Source: an uncultured Bacilli bacterium
Lineage (GTDB): Bacteria > Bacillota_I > Bacilli_A > RF39 > UBA660
Reading direction: 5' to 3'
Assembly: GCA_934096035.1 (NCBI GenBank)
Contig: CAKOKX010000001.1
Span: forward strand, 868,001 to 932,000
DNA length: 64,000 bases
Part shown: positions 1 through 11,000 of the stretch, in pieces
Numbering within the stretch: the first letter of the stretch is position 1
Layout of the letters: each line of letters opens with the position of its first letter
Translations under genes and position numbers: made by a program
The notes under the pieces: generated by a model
The model's database searches: none
What the model saw: only the letters and a program-made list of their open reading frames with translations
Told to the model about the DNA's origin: nothing

Positions 1-699
1 CTCGCAGGTGAATCAATAAATGGTTATCACAACAAAGGTAAATACTATTTAACTAATAACAAAAAAGAAGTAGAATACTATCAAGAAAAAGCTAAAAACT
101 TACTAAAAAAAGCTTCACCTTTAATGGAAATATATAAAGAAGAAAATGTTGATTCATACAATAACTTTTTAAACAATTATTATGAAATATATGAACCAAG
201 AACAAGATTTCTATCAAGTCTTCCTCTTTTTACCATAAGTAATACCCTACTTACTTCAATATTAAAAAGAAATAATATAAACGAAGATGATATAAATAAA
301 ATATTAGACTATAAAATTAATCTAACCTTAAACTACAATAACATTCTAAATAAAACATCTCTATATGACAATATACCAAGTTTAACAAAGAAAGAATTTG
401 AAAATAACAAACCAAATCTCTTACTTTCAGATATATTTTATAATAAAAAAATTACATATACATATGAAGAATATATGTCTCATCTTAAAGAAACAGAAGA
501 TTTTTCTAAAAAACATTCTAATTACAAACTAAACAAACTATCATTTCTAACATTTAAAAATATAACTGTAACTATATTAGGTAAAGAATTAGTTATTATA
601 TCCAAAGAAGAAAATCCCACTATTCATTTTATTATTAGACATTCAAAACTAATAAACGCTATTAGTGATTTTAATCCTCCTGTAAATGAAGCAAACTAA
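1..699 (+). CDS. Unknown protein, 5' end outside the window
   Basis: The reading frame is open from the first base, so the ATG at 124 is internal and the gene is truncated on its 5' side. The visible 232 residues have no transmembrane segment and no motif I recognise. The middle is Asn/Lys-rich and probably helical. The last 70 residues form a compact beta-rich stretch (around TVTILGKELVIISKEE) that ends shortly after an IHFIIRH segment. I cannot assign a function. It could be the effector part of a regulator whose DNA-binding half lies outside the window, but that is a guess. It converges on a CapA-like gene and shares a perfect terminator hairpin with it. Confidence 0.6.
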   Translation, partial: LAGESINGYHNKGKYYLTNNKKEVEYYQEKAKNLLKKASPLMEIYKEENVDSYNNFLNNYYEIYEPRTRFLSSLPLFTISNTLLTSILKRNNINEDDINKILDYKINLTLNYNNILNKTSLYDNIPSLTKKEFENNKPNLLLSDIFYNKKITYTYEEYMSHLKETEDFSKKHSNYKLNKLSFLTFKNITVTILGKELVIISKEENPTIHFIIRHSKLINAISDFNPPVNEAN

Positions 700-730
700 A
701 AAGCTGAAAAATTCAGCTTTTTAGTTTGCT
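690..730. terminator. Bidirectional terminator containing both stop codons
   Basis: A perfect 19-bp inverted repeat with a 3-base loop. It starts AGCAAACTAAAAAGC and carries T-runs on both strands. Each convergent gene ends inside it with the same last two codons (Ala-Asn) and TAA. Confidence 0.85.
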
Positions 731-1953
731 CTAGATCCTATCGGAGCAATATTTAAATCTTGTCCCATGGCTTTTAATACTCCAGTATATTTTTCATATA
801 ATCTTTCATAATCTTTTAAATAAGTATCATCAGTCATTTTGCTAAATGGAATAACAGTATGTCCTGAATGAACTGCAGTTGTAACTGGATTACCATTATA
901 TTTTGTAAATATTAATTCTCCTCCAAGGTTATCAAAAGTTATTTTAACTTCATTATCTTTTGAAACAGTTTTTGTTATATCAAGAGTTGCCATAAATCCA
1001 ATAAGTTTATTCCAATCTCCATTAGAACCACCATATTGATTTGATATAAAATTACCTAACGAATACATTACAATAGTATCTCCTATTTTAGTTATAGGTT
1101 GAAGTATATGAGGATGATTACCAATTACAATATCAACACCTAGAGATGATAAATATTCTGCAATTTCTTTTTCTTCATCATTTGGCATATTTATGTATTC
1201 AATGCCCCAATGCATGGCCACAATTAAAACATCAACTTTATCACGAACAGCTTCAATATCCTTTTTTACTTGTTCTTTATCATATTTATTTAAAAGATAG
1301 CTCTTACCTGCTGGAACATTTAATCCATTTGTTATAGTGGTATATGATAACATTGTATAAGTTATATTATTTTTTTCTTTTATAATAAAATTATTTCTAT
1401 CTTCCTCTGAATTGCTCATACCATTATATAAAATATCAGTAGTTTTAAAATATTTAACAGTATTTAAAATACCTTTTTCTCCTTTATCTAAAGAATGGTT
1501 TGATGCTAAAGATACAGTATTAAAGCCCACTGCTCGCATGGCATCTACATAAGCACTTGGCGTATAAAACATCGGATAACCAGAATAAGCAATTGAGTCG
1601 TCTCCAGTTGGAGTTTCTTGATTATAATAAGCAATATCATAATCTTTAACAATATCTTTTACATACTTAACAGCATCTGTAAAATCATAAACACCATTTT
1701 TATAATAATTTCTATATATAACACTATGAATTAAACCATCCCCAGTTGCAAGCAATTTTAATTTATAAACTTGTTCTTTATTTTCACTTGGTTTATTATT
1801 GTTAACTTTAGTACTTCCATTTACATCATTAGTATTTTTACCGAAAAAATAATTATATCCTTGATAAGATAAATAACTAACTAAAGCTACTAAAATAATA
1901 CTAAAAATTAACTTTATAATGCTTTTTTTAAATTTCTTTTTACGTCTTGCCAT
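721..1953 (-). CDS. CapA/PgsA-type metallophosphatase-fold membrane protein
   Basis: 410 residues. A lysine-rich N-terminus is followed by one membrane segment (about residues 13-31) and a Ser/Asn-rich linker, so the rest probably lies outside the cell. The large domain has the CapA (PGA_cap) family signatures: LLATGDGLIH near residue 70, SLASNHSLD near 150, a HWGIEY block, GNHPHILQP, and MYSLGNFIS. In Bacillus the family member acts with PgsB/PgsC in poly-gamma-glutamate export. No pgsB or pgsC is present here, so a stand-alone surface hydrolase role is equally possible. It lies 2 bp downstream of the HIT gene and is probably cotranscribed with it. Confidence 0.85.
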   Translation of the reverse strand: MARRKKKFKKSIIKLIFSIILVALVSYLSYQGYNYFFGKNTNDVNGSTKVNNNKPSENKEQVYKLKLLATGDGLIHSVIYRNYYKNGVYDFTDAVKYVKDIVKDYDIAYYNQETPTGDDSIAYSGYPMFYTPSAYVDAMRAVGFNTVSLASNHSLDKGEKGILNTVKYFKTTDILYNGMSNSEEDRNNFIIKEKNNITYTMLSYTTITNGLNVPAGKSYLLNKYDKEQVKKDIEAVRDKVDVLIVAMHWGIEYINMPNDEEKEIAEYLSSLGVDIVIGNHPHILQPITKIGDTIVMYSLGNFISNQYGGSNGDWNKLIGFMATLDITKTVSKDNEVKITFDNLGGELIFTKYNGNPVTTAVHSGHTVIPFSKMTDDTYLKDYERLYEKYTGVLKAMGQDLNIAPIGSRAN

Positions 1954-1955
1954 AA

Positions 1956-2327
1956 CTAATCCTTTAATAAATTGTATACTTCTTCTTTATCTAAATTATG
2001 TGTTTTATGCATAAAATCAGGAAGTAAATGTAAATGAATATGTTTAATAGCTTGAGAATCTCCATAATTAATTAAGAATGTTGATGCACTTTTATCAAGT
2101 TTAAACATTAATTCTTTAGTAAGTTTTCTTCCACCATTAATCATTTTAATTAATACTTCATCAGGTACTTCATAAATATCTTCATAATGAATCTTTGGAA
2201 TAACTAAAGTATGACCATCAGTATCAGGAAATGCATCAAGCATAACAAGTATATCATCATCTTCATATAATATTTTCGAAGAAACTTCCTTTCTTACAAT
2301 TTTACAAAATAAACAATCATCTTTCAT
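1956..2327 (-). CDS. HIT family nucleotide-binding hydrolase
   Basis: 123 residues from the preferred ATG, which follows a GGTGAG ribosome site; an upstream ATG four codons earlier is less well placed. The histidine triad is visible near the C-terminus (IKHIHLHLLP), and the family N-terminus CLFCKIV is present, with two cysteines of a likely zinc site. HIT proteins hydrolyse nucleotide phosphoramidates or dinucleoside polyphosphates in the cytoplasm; the substrate here is unknown. It sits directly upstream of the CapA-like gene. Confidence 0.9.
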   Translation of the reverse strand: MKDDCLFCKIVRKEVSSKILYEDDDILVMLDAFPDTDGHTLVIPKIHYEDIYEVPDEVLIKMINGGRKLTKELMFKLDKSASTFLINYGDSQAIKHIHLHLLPDFMHKTHNLDKEEVYNLLKD

Positions 2328-2408
2328 TAATCTCACCATATTAAGTATAACAAATCCTGTGTACTTTTGTAAAGTAGATGCATATACTTAATTAGGAGCG
2401 TGATTAAT

Positions 2409-2942
2409 TTGTCTAGTTTTAAAGAAATAGTTACTAAAGCAGTCATTGGAAAAGCCAAGAAAACTAACAGTAATTCTTTTACATTAACTCCCGAAGAAAT
2501 GCCAAACACAGTCCTTGGTTGTTGGGTTATAAATCATTCATTTAATGGTGTAAAAGGAAGTAATGGTATCGTTACGATCAATGGTAATTTTGATGTAAAT
2601 GTCTGGTATTCATATGATGCTGATAAAAAAACTGCTGTTACAACAAAGAAATTCAGTTATACAGATAATCTAAATGTACCACTTAGAAATGATGCTAATA
2701 TGGATGGTGCTAGTGAAATTATTGTTAGATGTTTAAAACAACCAACTGTATCAAATGTAAAATGTGAAAATGGAAATGTCTATTTAGATATTGAAAAAGA
2801 AATGGGCGTTGAAATCGTCGGAGATGCAAAAGTAAAAATCAGTGTTGAAGATGATTATGATGACTACGATGAAATTGTTGATGAAGAAGAAGTTAATGAA
2901 GTAATAGATAATGTTGATGAAAATTATTTAGATAATAATTAG
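2409..2942 (+). CDS. cotE: Outer spore coat morphogenetic protein CotE
   Basis: 177 residues. The start is taken as TTG, ten bases after AGGAG; it gives an N-terminus (SSFKEIVTKAVIGK) that lines up with CotE of Bacillus. A GTG nine bases upstream sits almost on the Shine-Dalgarno sequence and is unlikely. Family features are the LGCWVINHSF and WYSYD segments and a very acidic C-terminal tail. CotE assembles the outer coat on the mother-cell side of the forespore. The string CATATACT at 2381-2388 resembles a sigma-E -10 element; no clear -35 was seen. A terminator follows immediately. Confidence 0.9.
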   Translation: MSSFKEIVTKAVIGKAKKTNSNSFTLTPEEMPNTVLGCWVINHSFNGVKGSNGIVTINGNFDVNVWYSYDADKKTAVTTKKFSYTDNLNVPLRNDANMDGASEIIVRCLKQPTVSNVKCENGNVYLDIEKEMGVEIVGDAKVKISVEDDYDDYDEIVDEEEVNEVIDNVDENYLDNN

Positions 2943-2946
2943 AAAG

Positions 2947-2976
2947 AATCACCTAATAAAAAGGTGATTTTATTTT
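2947..2976 (+). terminator. Terminator after cotE
   Basis: Stem AATCACCT / AGGTGATT with a 7-base loop, followed by a T-rich tail. Confidence 0.8.
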
Positions 2977-3008
2977 GTAAGTAATATTTTTTAATCACTT
3001 ATATTCTC

Positions 3009-3862
3009 TTATATTAATTCATACTTTCTTATAGTTATTCTTTCATCACTACAATACTCCATAATAAATTTATTATCTTTTTTACAAATAATTATACCAA
3101 TAGTTTTATCTTGAGTAATTGTTTTTAAATTTTTATCTATATAATTCATATATACTTCAATTTGACCAATATGTTCTTTTTTTAATTCAGTTACCTTTAA
3201 TTCTACGACAACATAACAATTGAATTCAATATTATATAAAAGCAAATCAATATAATTATAGGTATTACCAATTTTAATTTTATACTCATTAGAAATAAAA
3301 CTAAATGAGTTACCTAATTCTCCTAAAAAAGATGGAATATCTTCCATAATTAATTTTTGTAACATCTTTTCTGATATAATTTCATAATTAGTTGAATTTC
3401 TAATAATTATTGGATTTTTAATAAGATCTTCAACTTTAGTTTCTTTATGTTCAATCAATTTCTTTTTAGTCTTGTCATCTAATCTCTCATATTCTTTGCT
3501 TTTTATTCGTTCACATAGTTGTCTTTTTGATAAATTATTTTTTAATGTTATGTCAATGTAATAATTTATCTTATCTTTATCTTTTAATGGTAATAATTGT
3601 AAATAATGACTCCACGATAATTTTCATAAAACTGTTTCATATAACTTAACGTTGTTACTGAATATTTTTTATTTAAATCCTTACTTAATTTATTAGAATA
3701 TTCTTTTATAATACCTTCACCATAATGCTTACCAGCTTCACTTAATAATTTACCCACATTATAATAAGTTGTTAAATCACTTTTATTTTTAGAGTAGTCT
3801 TTAATTTTTTTAGTTATTTCATTATTTATTATTTCTGTTTTTATTTCCATATAATAATTCAT
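3009..3862 (-). pseudogene. Broken DUF1016 (YhcG-type) PD-(D/E)XK nuclease gene
   Basis: Two pieces of one gene lie in different frames. The 5' piece (3862 down to about 3620) encodes the DUF1016 N-terminal domain and runs off frame right after FYENYR. The 3' piece is open in another frame from a WSHY codon string near 3613 down to 3009, and encodes the C-terminal nuclease domain with IDLLLYN and VVVELKV, the probable catalytic Asp and Glu-x-Lys. In intact relatives a short segment separates FYENYR from WSHY, so a small deletion as well as a frame change is likely. Family members are nucleases of uncertain role, often found near mobile or defence genes. The start is the ATG after AAAGGA; an ATG nine bases upstream also exists. 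Confidence 0.8.
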
Positions 3863-3904
3863 AATTTTCATCCTTTCAATTTAGTCTGACATTCGCCGAC
3901 CTAT

Positions 3905-4192
3905 TTAAGCTACTTTTTCAAAAGTAATATCATCTATTATGATATGATAAATGCCGCATATATTTAAACGAACACTATCCTTATTATCATAATTAATAAC
4001 TAAATTACCATTACTTACTCTATTATCTAAATTTAATACATTAACTTTTCCATCAATTATCTGATAATCATAATTTATATAATCGAAAAAAGAATTAATA
4101 AAATCAAATAATGGCAACTTATTAGCAAATATTTTAGAAAGCATAAATGCTTTTTCTTCTGAAATATCACTATTTAAAATAGTTGTTTTCAT
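3905..4192 (-). CDS. Small hypothetical protein
   Basis: 95 residues. An AAAGGAGGG ribosome site lies just upstream of the chosen ATG. A longer frame reaching 4267 would start upstream of the promoter and is rejected. No transmembrane segment. The N-terminal half looks helical, and the C-terminal half has repeated short beta-like stretches (GKVNVLNLD, GNLVINYD, GIYHIIIDDI). No family is recognised. It has a strong promoter of its own and sits between rpoC and the broken DUF1016 gene. Confidence 0.65.
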   Translation of the reverse strand: MKTTILNSDISEEKAFMLSKIFANKLPLFDFINSFFDYINYDYQIIDGKVNVLNLDNRVSNGNLVINYDNKDSVRLNICGIYHIIIDDITFEKVA

Positions 4193-4216
4193 TATAGTCC
4201 CTCCTTTAGGGACTGT

Positions 4217-4245
4217 ATTATAAAGAATAAAAAGAAAGCTTGCAA
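4217..4245 (-). promoter_or_regulatory. Sigma-A promoter of the 95-residue gene
   Basis: TTGCAA and TATAAT separated by exactly 17 bases on the minus strand, about 25-50 bases upstream of the ATG at 4192. Confidence 0.7.
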
Positions 4246-4298
4246 CACTTTCGACAAAACATATCAAAATGTTACAAACTCACTCCATAAACAATATA

Positions 4299-4324
4299 TA
4301 AAAAAGATGCTTATTCAGCATCTT
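4299..4324 (-). terminator. Terminator of the rpoBC transcript
   Basis: Stem AAGATGC / GCATCTT followed by a T-run on the minus strand. The stem overlaps the last codons and stop of rpoC. Confidence 0.8.
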
Positions 4325-7300
4325 CTTCATTAATTTCTTCTTCAGTTTCTTTTTCGATATCATCAATTTCATCAACAATACTTTGTGTATCATTAACAAT
4401 ATCTTCATTATCCATAAGTTTTTCTTCTAAAACTTCTTGAGCGTCATCGTTTAAAATTGCTTTTTCAAGTTCTATATCAATATTGTTATATTGACTATAA
4501 CCAGTACCAGCAGGTATTAGTTTACCAATAATAACATTTTCTTTTAGACCTTGAAGTCTATCAACTTTACCATGAATAGCAGCATCAGTTAACACTCTAG
4601 TTGTTTCTTGGAATGATGCAGCAGATAAGAATGAGTCTGTTTCCAAAGATGATTTAGTAATACCAAGCATAATTGGATTACCTTTAGCAGGAGTTTTTCC
4701 AGCCATAATGACAGGTTTATTACCTTCCGTAAAGTCTCTTAGTGATACTGCAAGACCTTCAACAAATTCTGAATCTCCAGCATCAGTAATTCTTACCTTA
4801 TTTATCATACGTTTACAAATAATTTCGATATGTTTATCTGAAATATCAACACCTTGTAATTTATAAACTTTTTGAACTTCTTTTAAGATATATTCTTGTG
4901 CAGTAAGTGGATCAGTTACAGCTAATAATTCTTTTGGTGAAATAACACCTTCAGTTAATTTATCTCCAGCTTCAACTTCATCACCAACAGCAACACGAAG
5001 TTTCATATTGTAATTAGTTACATGTTCATGACATCCAGCTTCATTTTCAATAGTAATTGTATGTTTACCATTGTTTTCTTCAATACCAATAACTTTACCA
5101 GTAACTTCCGCAATTGTAGCTTTTCCTTTTGGAATACGTGCTTCAAACAACTCTTCAACCCTTGGTAGACCTTGAGTGATATCATCACCAGATGCAACAC
5201 CACCGGTATGGAATGTACGCATTGTTAATTGGGTACCAGGTTCACCAATTGATTGAGCAGCCATAATACCAACAGCTTCACCTTTTTCAACTAAGTTACC
5301 AGTTGCAAGGTTACGACCATAACATTTTTGACATACCCCATTATTTGATTTACATGTTAGAACACTTCTAATTTCAACCTTTTTAATACCAGCCTTAGTA
5401 ATTTTAATAACTGCATTTTCATTAATCATTTCTCCAGCTTCAACAATTGTTTCTTTAGTTTCTGGATTAACAATTTTCTTAGATGCAAATCTTCCTAAAA
5501 TACGTTCAGCAAGTGGTTCAATAACTGAGTTATCTTTTTCATTTAATAAATCATATACAACAAGTCCTTGATGAGTACCACAATCATATTCTTTAACAAT
5601 TATATCTTGAGCAACATCAACAAGTCTTCTTGTTAAGTAACCTGAATCTGCAGTTCTTAAAGCAGTATCGGCATCACCTTTACGAGAACCATGTGTTGAT
5701 AAGAAAAATTCAGACACAGATAGACCTTCGATAAATGATGATGTAATTGGAATTTCTACAGTTGAACCATCTGGTTTTGCCATTAAACCACGCATACCAG
5801 CAAGTTGAGTAAAGTTTGAAATCTTACCACGAGCACCTGAGTTCATCATCATAAATAATGGATTATCAAAGTCATTTTCACTTATTGCTTTAAGTTCGTT
5901 TTTAACATCATCAGTTGCTTTAGTCCAAACTTCAATAACACTTTGATATCTTTCCCCATCAGTAATTAAACCTCTTTGATATTGTTTATTTATTTTATCA
6001 ACTTTAGCTTTAGCAGCTTCAATTATTTCACTCTTTTTCTCACTTCTTACAACATCCGCAATAGATACTGTAATACCAGCAATAGTTGAATATTTGAAAC
6101 CTAAATTCTTTAATTTATCAAGCATTATAGATGTTTCAGTTGTTTTATATCTTTTAAATACTTGCGCAATTAATTGACCTAAAGTTTTTTGAACAAATGG
6201 AGTAACAAGTTCCATTTTAGCTATTTCTTCAGGAATATTAGAACCCATTGGTAAGAAATACTTATCCGGAGTAATTCCTTCAATATTAGCTTTAGTACCT
6301 TCTTCTACATATGGGAATGTATCAGGTAAAATTTCATTAAATTTCAATTTACCTACAGTTGTAACTAAGTATTTATCTCTTTGTTCATCTGTAAATAATT
6401 TATATTTAAATGAATTAACAGGAATAGCAATTCTTGTATGTAGAGTTATTTCTTTTCTTTCATATGCCATTAAAGCTTCATTTGGATCTTTATAAACATG
6501 TCCTTCATTTTCTTCTCCAGCATATTCAATTGTTAAATAACAGTTACCTAGTACCATATCTTGGCTTGGTGTAACAATTGGTTTTCCATCTTTTGGATTT
6601 AGAATATTATTAGCACTAAGCATTAATATTCTAGCTTCAGCTTTTGCTTCTTCAGAAAGTGGAATATGGATAGCCATTTGGTCACCATCGAAATCGGCGT
6701 TAAATCCTGCACAAACAAGTGGATGAAGTCTAATAGCTTTACCCCCAACAAGTACTGGTTCAAATGCTTGAATACCAAGTCTATGTAGTGTTGGAGCTCT
6801 ATTTAGTAATACTGGATGTTCAGTAATTACATCTTCAACAATATCCCAGATTGATTCATCACGAGAATCGATTAATTTTTTAGCACCTTTAATGTTATGA
6901 GCTAAACCTCTTTCAACAATTCCATTAATTACATGCGGTTTAAATAACTCAATAGCCATTTCTTTTGGAAGACCACATTGATGCATCTTAAGATTTGGCC
7001 CAACTACGATAACTGAACGACCAGAATAGTCAACTCTCTTACCTAATAAGTTTTGACGAAAACGTCCTTGTTTACCTTTCAACATACTAGATAAACTCTT
7101 TAACGGCCTATTACTTGCTGCAGTAATACTTCTTCCTCTTCTACCATTATCAAATAATGAGTCAACAGCTTCTTGCAGCATACGCTTTTCATTTTGAACA
7201 ATAATAGTTGGAGCACCAAGTTCTAGTAATTTCTTTAAACGATTATTTCTATTAATAATTCTACGATATAAATCATTTAAATCGCTAGTTGCAAATCTAC

Positions 7301-8039
7301 CACCATCAAGTTGAATCATTGGTCTTAGTTCTGGTGGAATAACTGGTAACACATCCAGTACCATCCATTCAGGTTTATTTCCAGATTCTTGGAAAGCTAC
7401 TAAACAATCAAGTCTCTTTACAAGACGAATTCTTTTTTGTCCAGTTGTATTTTCAAGTTCTTTTCTTAAATCTTCAACTTCTTTATCAATATCAACTTGT
7501 TTTAATAATTCTTTAATTGCTTCAGCACCCATACCTACTTTGAAAGTATTTCCATACTTTTCATAATAAGCACGATATTCTTTATCTGATAAAGTTTGTT
7601 TAACTTCTAATGGTGCAGCCCCTGGATCAATTACTACATAACTTACGAAATATAGTACTTCTTCCAAATCCCTCGGAGACATATCTAGGACAAGTCCCAT
7701 TTTAGAAGGAACACCTTTAAAGAACCATATGTGAGAACAAGGAGCAGCAAGTTCAATGTGCCCCATTCTTTCTCTTCTTACTTTTGAACGAGTTACTTCA
7801 ACTCCACAACGATCACATACAATATTTTTATATCTTAATCTTTTATATTTACCACAAGAACATTCAAAATCTTTTGTTGGTCCAAATATCTTTTCACAGA
7901 ATAGACCATCTCTTTCAGGTTTTAGGGTACGATAATTAATTGTTTCAGGCTTTTTAACTTCTCCATAAGACCATGAACGAATTTTTTCAGGTGAAGCAAT
8001 GCTTACCTTAATTCCTTTAAATTTACTAACATCTATCAT
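4311..8039 (-). CDS. rpoC: RNA polymerase beta' subunit
   Basis: 1242 residues, a full-length Bacilli-type beta'. Visible are the N-terminal zinc site (CSCGKYKRLRYKNIVC then DRCG, residues about 58-80), the catalytic magnesium loop NADFDGDQ near residue 450, the trigger-loop region (MAAQSIGEPGTQLTMRTFHT), and a second cysteine cluster (CKSNNGVCQKCYG). The C-terminus ends in a very acidic tail of about 40 residues. The start ATG overlaps the end of rpoB by one base, so the two subunits are translationally coupled. Confidence 0.98.
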   Translation of the reverse strand: MIDVSKFKGIKVSIASPEKIRSWSYGEVKKPETINYRTLKPERDGLFCEKIFGPTKDFECSCGKYKRLRYKNIVCDRCGVEVTRSKVRRERMGHIELAAPCSHIWFFKGVPSKMGLVLDMSPRDLEEVLYFVSYVVIDPGAAPLEVKQTLSDKEYRAYYEKYGNTFKVGMGAEAIKELLKQVDIDKEVEDLRKELENTTGQKRIRLVKRLDCLVAFQESGNKPEWMVLDVLPVIPPELRPMIQLDGGRFATSDLNDLYRRIINRNNRLKKLLELGAPTIIVQNEKRMLQEAVDSLFDNGRRGRSITAASNRPLKSLSSMLKGKQGRFRQNLLGKRVDYSGRSVIVVGPNLKMHQCGLPKEMAIELFKPHVINGIVERGLAHNIKGAKKLIDSRDESIWDIVEDVITEHPVLLNRAPTLHRLGIQAFEPVLVGGKAIRLHPLVCAGFNADFDGDQMAIHIPLSEEAKAEARILMLSANNILNPKDGKPIVTPSQDMVLGNCYLTIEYAGEENEGHVYKDPNEALMAYERKEITLHTRIAIPVNSFKYKLFTDEQRDKYLVTTVGKLKFNEILPDTFPYVEEGTKANIEGITPDKYFLPMGSNIPEEIAKMELVTPFVQKTLGQLIAQVFKRYKTTETSIMLDKLKNLGFKYSTIAGITVSIADVVRSEKKSEIIEAAKAKVDKINKQYQRGLITDGERYQSVIEVWTKATDDVKNELKAISENDFDNPLFMMMNSGARGKISNFTQLAGMRGLMAKPDGSTVEIPITSSFIEGLSVSEFFLSTHGSRKGDADTALRTADSGYLTRRLVDVAQDIIVKEYDCGTHQGLVVYDLLNEKDNSVIEPLAERILGRFASKKIVNPETKETIVEAGEMINENAVIKITKAGIKKVEIRSVLTCKSNNGVCQKCYGRNLATGNLVEKGEAVGIMAAQSIGEPGTQLTMRTFHTGGVASGDDITQGLPRVEELFEARIPKGKATIAEVTGKVIGIEENNGKHTITIENEAGCHEHVTNYNMKLRVAVGDEVEAGDKLTEGVISPKELLAVTDPLTAQEYILKEVQKVYKLQGVDISDKHIEIICKRMINKVRITDAGDSEFVEGLAVSLRDFTEGNKPVIMAGKTPAKGNPIMLGITKSSLETDSFLSAASFQETTRVLTDAAIHGKVDRLQGLKENVIIGKLIPAGTGYSQYNNIDIELEKAILNDDAQEVLEEKLMDNEDIVNDTQSIVDEIDDIEKETEEEINEEDAE

Positions 8040-11000
8040 TATTCTTCACCTTCCCCATCATCTAAAATATCTTCTTCAATATCTCCTGGAAACTCAAGAT
8101 TATCTAAATCATCATCTTCTTCAAAGTCATCTTGATATTCTTCAATATTTTCATTTATTTCTTCATCATTATTAAGTTCATTAGTTGTAACATCAATTTC
8201 ATCAATTCTAAAGGCATCATTATCATCTTCATCCTCTTCAATGTCTTTAAATTCTACCACATTATCATCATTATCAATTACTTGAACATCTAATCCTAAT
8301 GCTTGAAATTCTTTAACTAATACTCTAAACGATTCAGGAACACCAGCTTGGTCAATTGTTTTACCTTTAACTAATGATTCATATACTTTAACACGACCTG
8401 TGATATCATCGGCTTTAACAGTTAAAATTTCTTGTAGTACATGAGATGCACCATAAGCATATAATGCCCAAACTTCCATTTCTCCAAAACGTTGTCCACC
8501 GAATTGAGCTTTACCACCTAGAGGTTGTTGAGTAACAAGTGAATAAGGTCCTGTTGCTCTTGCATGTAGTTTATCATCAACCATGTGATGTAGTTTAACC
8601 ATGTACATAACACCAACATTAATTCTATGATCAAATGGTTCTCCAGTTCTACCGTCATGTAGTTCAACTTTACCATCCGGAGCCATTCCAGCTTCTTTCA
8701 TTTCTTCAGAAATATCTTCCCAAGTTGCACTATCAAATACTGGAGTTGCATAATGAACACCTAATTTCTTACCAGCCATACCTAAGTGTAATTCTAAGAT
8801 TTGTCCGATATTCATACGAGATGGAACCCCTAATGGGTTAAGCATAACATCTACTGGTCTACCATCTGGTAAGTAAGGCATATCTTCTTCTGGTAATATT
8901 AGAGAAATAACCCCTTTATTACCATGACGTCCAGACATTTTATCTCCGACTTGAATCTTTCTCTTTTGAATAATATATACTCTTATAATTTTTGATACAC
9001 CAGCTGGAAGTTCATCACTATTTTCTTTAGTATAAACCTTAACATCATGAACAATACCACCAGCACCATGTTCAACACGAAGTGATGTATCTCTAACTTC
9101 ACGAGTTTTTTCTCCGAATATTGCATGTAACAATTTTTCTTCACTAGTTAATTCTTGAACACCTTTTGGTGTAACTTTACCAACTAAAATATCTCCATCT
9201 CTTACTTCAGTACCAATTTTAACAATACCATCACTATCCAAATTTTTACGAGCATCTTCTCCAACATTTGGAATATCTCTAGTAATTTCTTCTGGTCCTA
9301 ATTTAGTATCACGACAATCAATATCATAATGTGATATATGAAGTGATGTATAAACATCATCTTTTACTAATTTTTCATTTAAGATAACTGCATCTTCATA
9401 ATTATAACCTTCAAATGTCATGAATGCTACAGTTAAGTTTTTACCAAGTGCTAATTCACCCATGTCTGTAGATGGACCATCTGCTATAACTTGTCCACGA
9501 CTTACTGCATCTCCAGCTTTAACAATTGGATGATGGTTAATACAACTTGATGCATTACTTCTTTCATAATTTGCTAAATGATATGTATCTTTACCACCTG
9601 CAGTTTTAACTATAATTTTTAAGCCATCAGCATATTCAACAACACCATCAGCTTTACAAACAATTGTAGATCCTGAATCTCTTGCAGCTATACATTCTAC
9701 ACCTGTTCCAACAATTGGAGCTTCACAAGTAAGAAGTGGCACTGCTTGACGTTGCATGTTAGCACCCATTAGAGTTCTATGTGCATCGTCGAATTCTAGG
9801 AATGGAATACAACTTGTAGTTATAGCTACTACTTGACTTGGAGCAACATCGACATAATCAATTTTTTCTCTTTTTACATAAATTGTATCGCCATTGTAAC
9901 GAGCTACTACTTCGTCATCAACTATTTTATTATCATCGTCTAATTTAACAGCAGCTTGACTAATAGCATGTCCTCTTTCTTCATCAGCAGTTAAATAACA
10001 TACTTCATCAGTAACAACACCATTAACAACTTTATGATATGGAGTCATTATAAATCCATAGTCATTAATTTTAGCATAACCAGCAAGTGATGTAATAAGA
10101 CCTATATTTTGACCTTCTGGTGATTCGATTGGACAAATACGACCATAGTGTGATGCATTAACGTCACGAACGTCCATACCAGCACGATCACGAGATAAAC
10201 CTCCAGGTCCAAGGCTTGATAAACGTCTCTTATCTGTTAACTCAGCAATTGGATTAATTTGATCCATGAATTTTGATAATTGTGAAGAACCAAAGAATTC
10301 TTTTAAAGCTGCTGTAACAGGTCTAATGTTAATTAATGTTTTAGGTGTTACAGTATCTAATTCTTGAGTAGTCATTCTTTCACGAATAACTCTTTCCATT
10401 CTAGCCATACCAATTCTAAATTGATTTTGAATAAGTTCTCCAACTTGACGTACACGACGATTTCCTAAGTTATCTATTTCATCATCAGTACCAATTCCTT
10501 TATGTAAACCAATATAATAATTTAATGATGCATAAACATCCGGAATAGTTAATCTTCTTACATCAACACTTTGATCAACACCAATAATATTTAATGTTTT
10601 TTTACTATCTTCTGGATCAACAACTTTAACTACTTGAACATTTTTATAATCATCTAATTCTTCATTAACTAAAATTTCTTTTACATTTAAGCCATTTTCA
10701 AAATAAGGTTTTAATTCTTCAAGTAATTCTCTTGTTAAAACATCTCCAGCTTTAGCAATTGTTTTATTATCAGCAATTAATGGTTCTGCTAATGTTAAAC
10801 CTTCTAATCTATCTAATACATTTAATTTCTTATTAAATTTATAACGACCAACTTTAGCTAAATCATAACGGAATCTATCAAAGAATCTAGTAATTAATTG
10901 GTTCTTTGAAGAATCTAATGTTGCTGGTTCTCCTGGTCTTAATTTTTCATATATTTCAATTAATGCTTCATCAGTATTATTAGTTGAATCTTTTTCTAAT

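Noticed and set aside
5018..5203. Minus-strand ORF inside rpoC in another frame
   Set aside because: Frame shadow without a ribosome site.
8635..8841. Plus-strand ORF inside rpoB
   Set aside because: Antisense shadow of a conserved gene; composition reflects reverse reading of rpoB codons.
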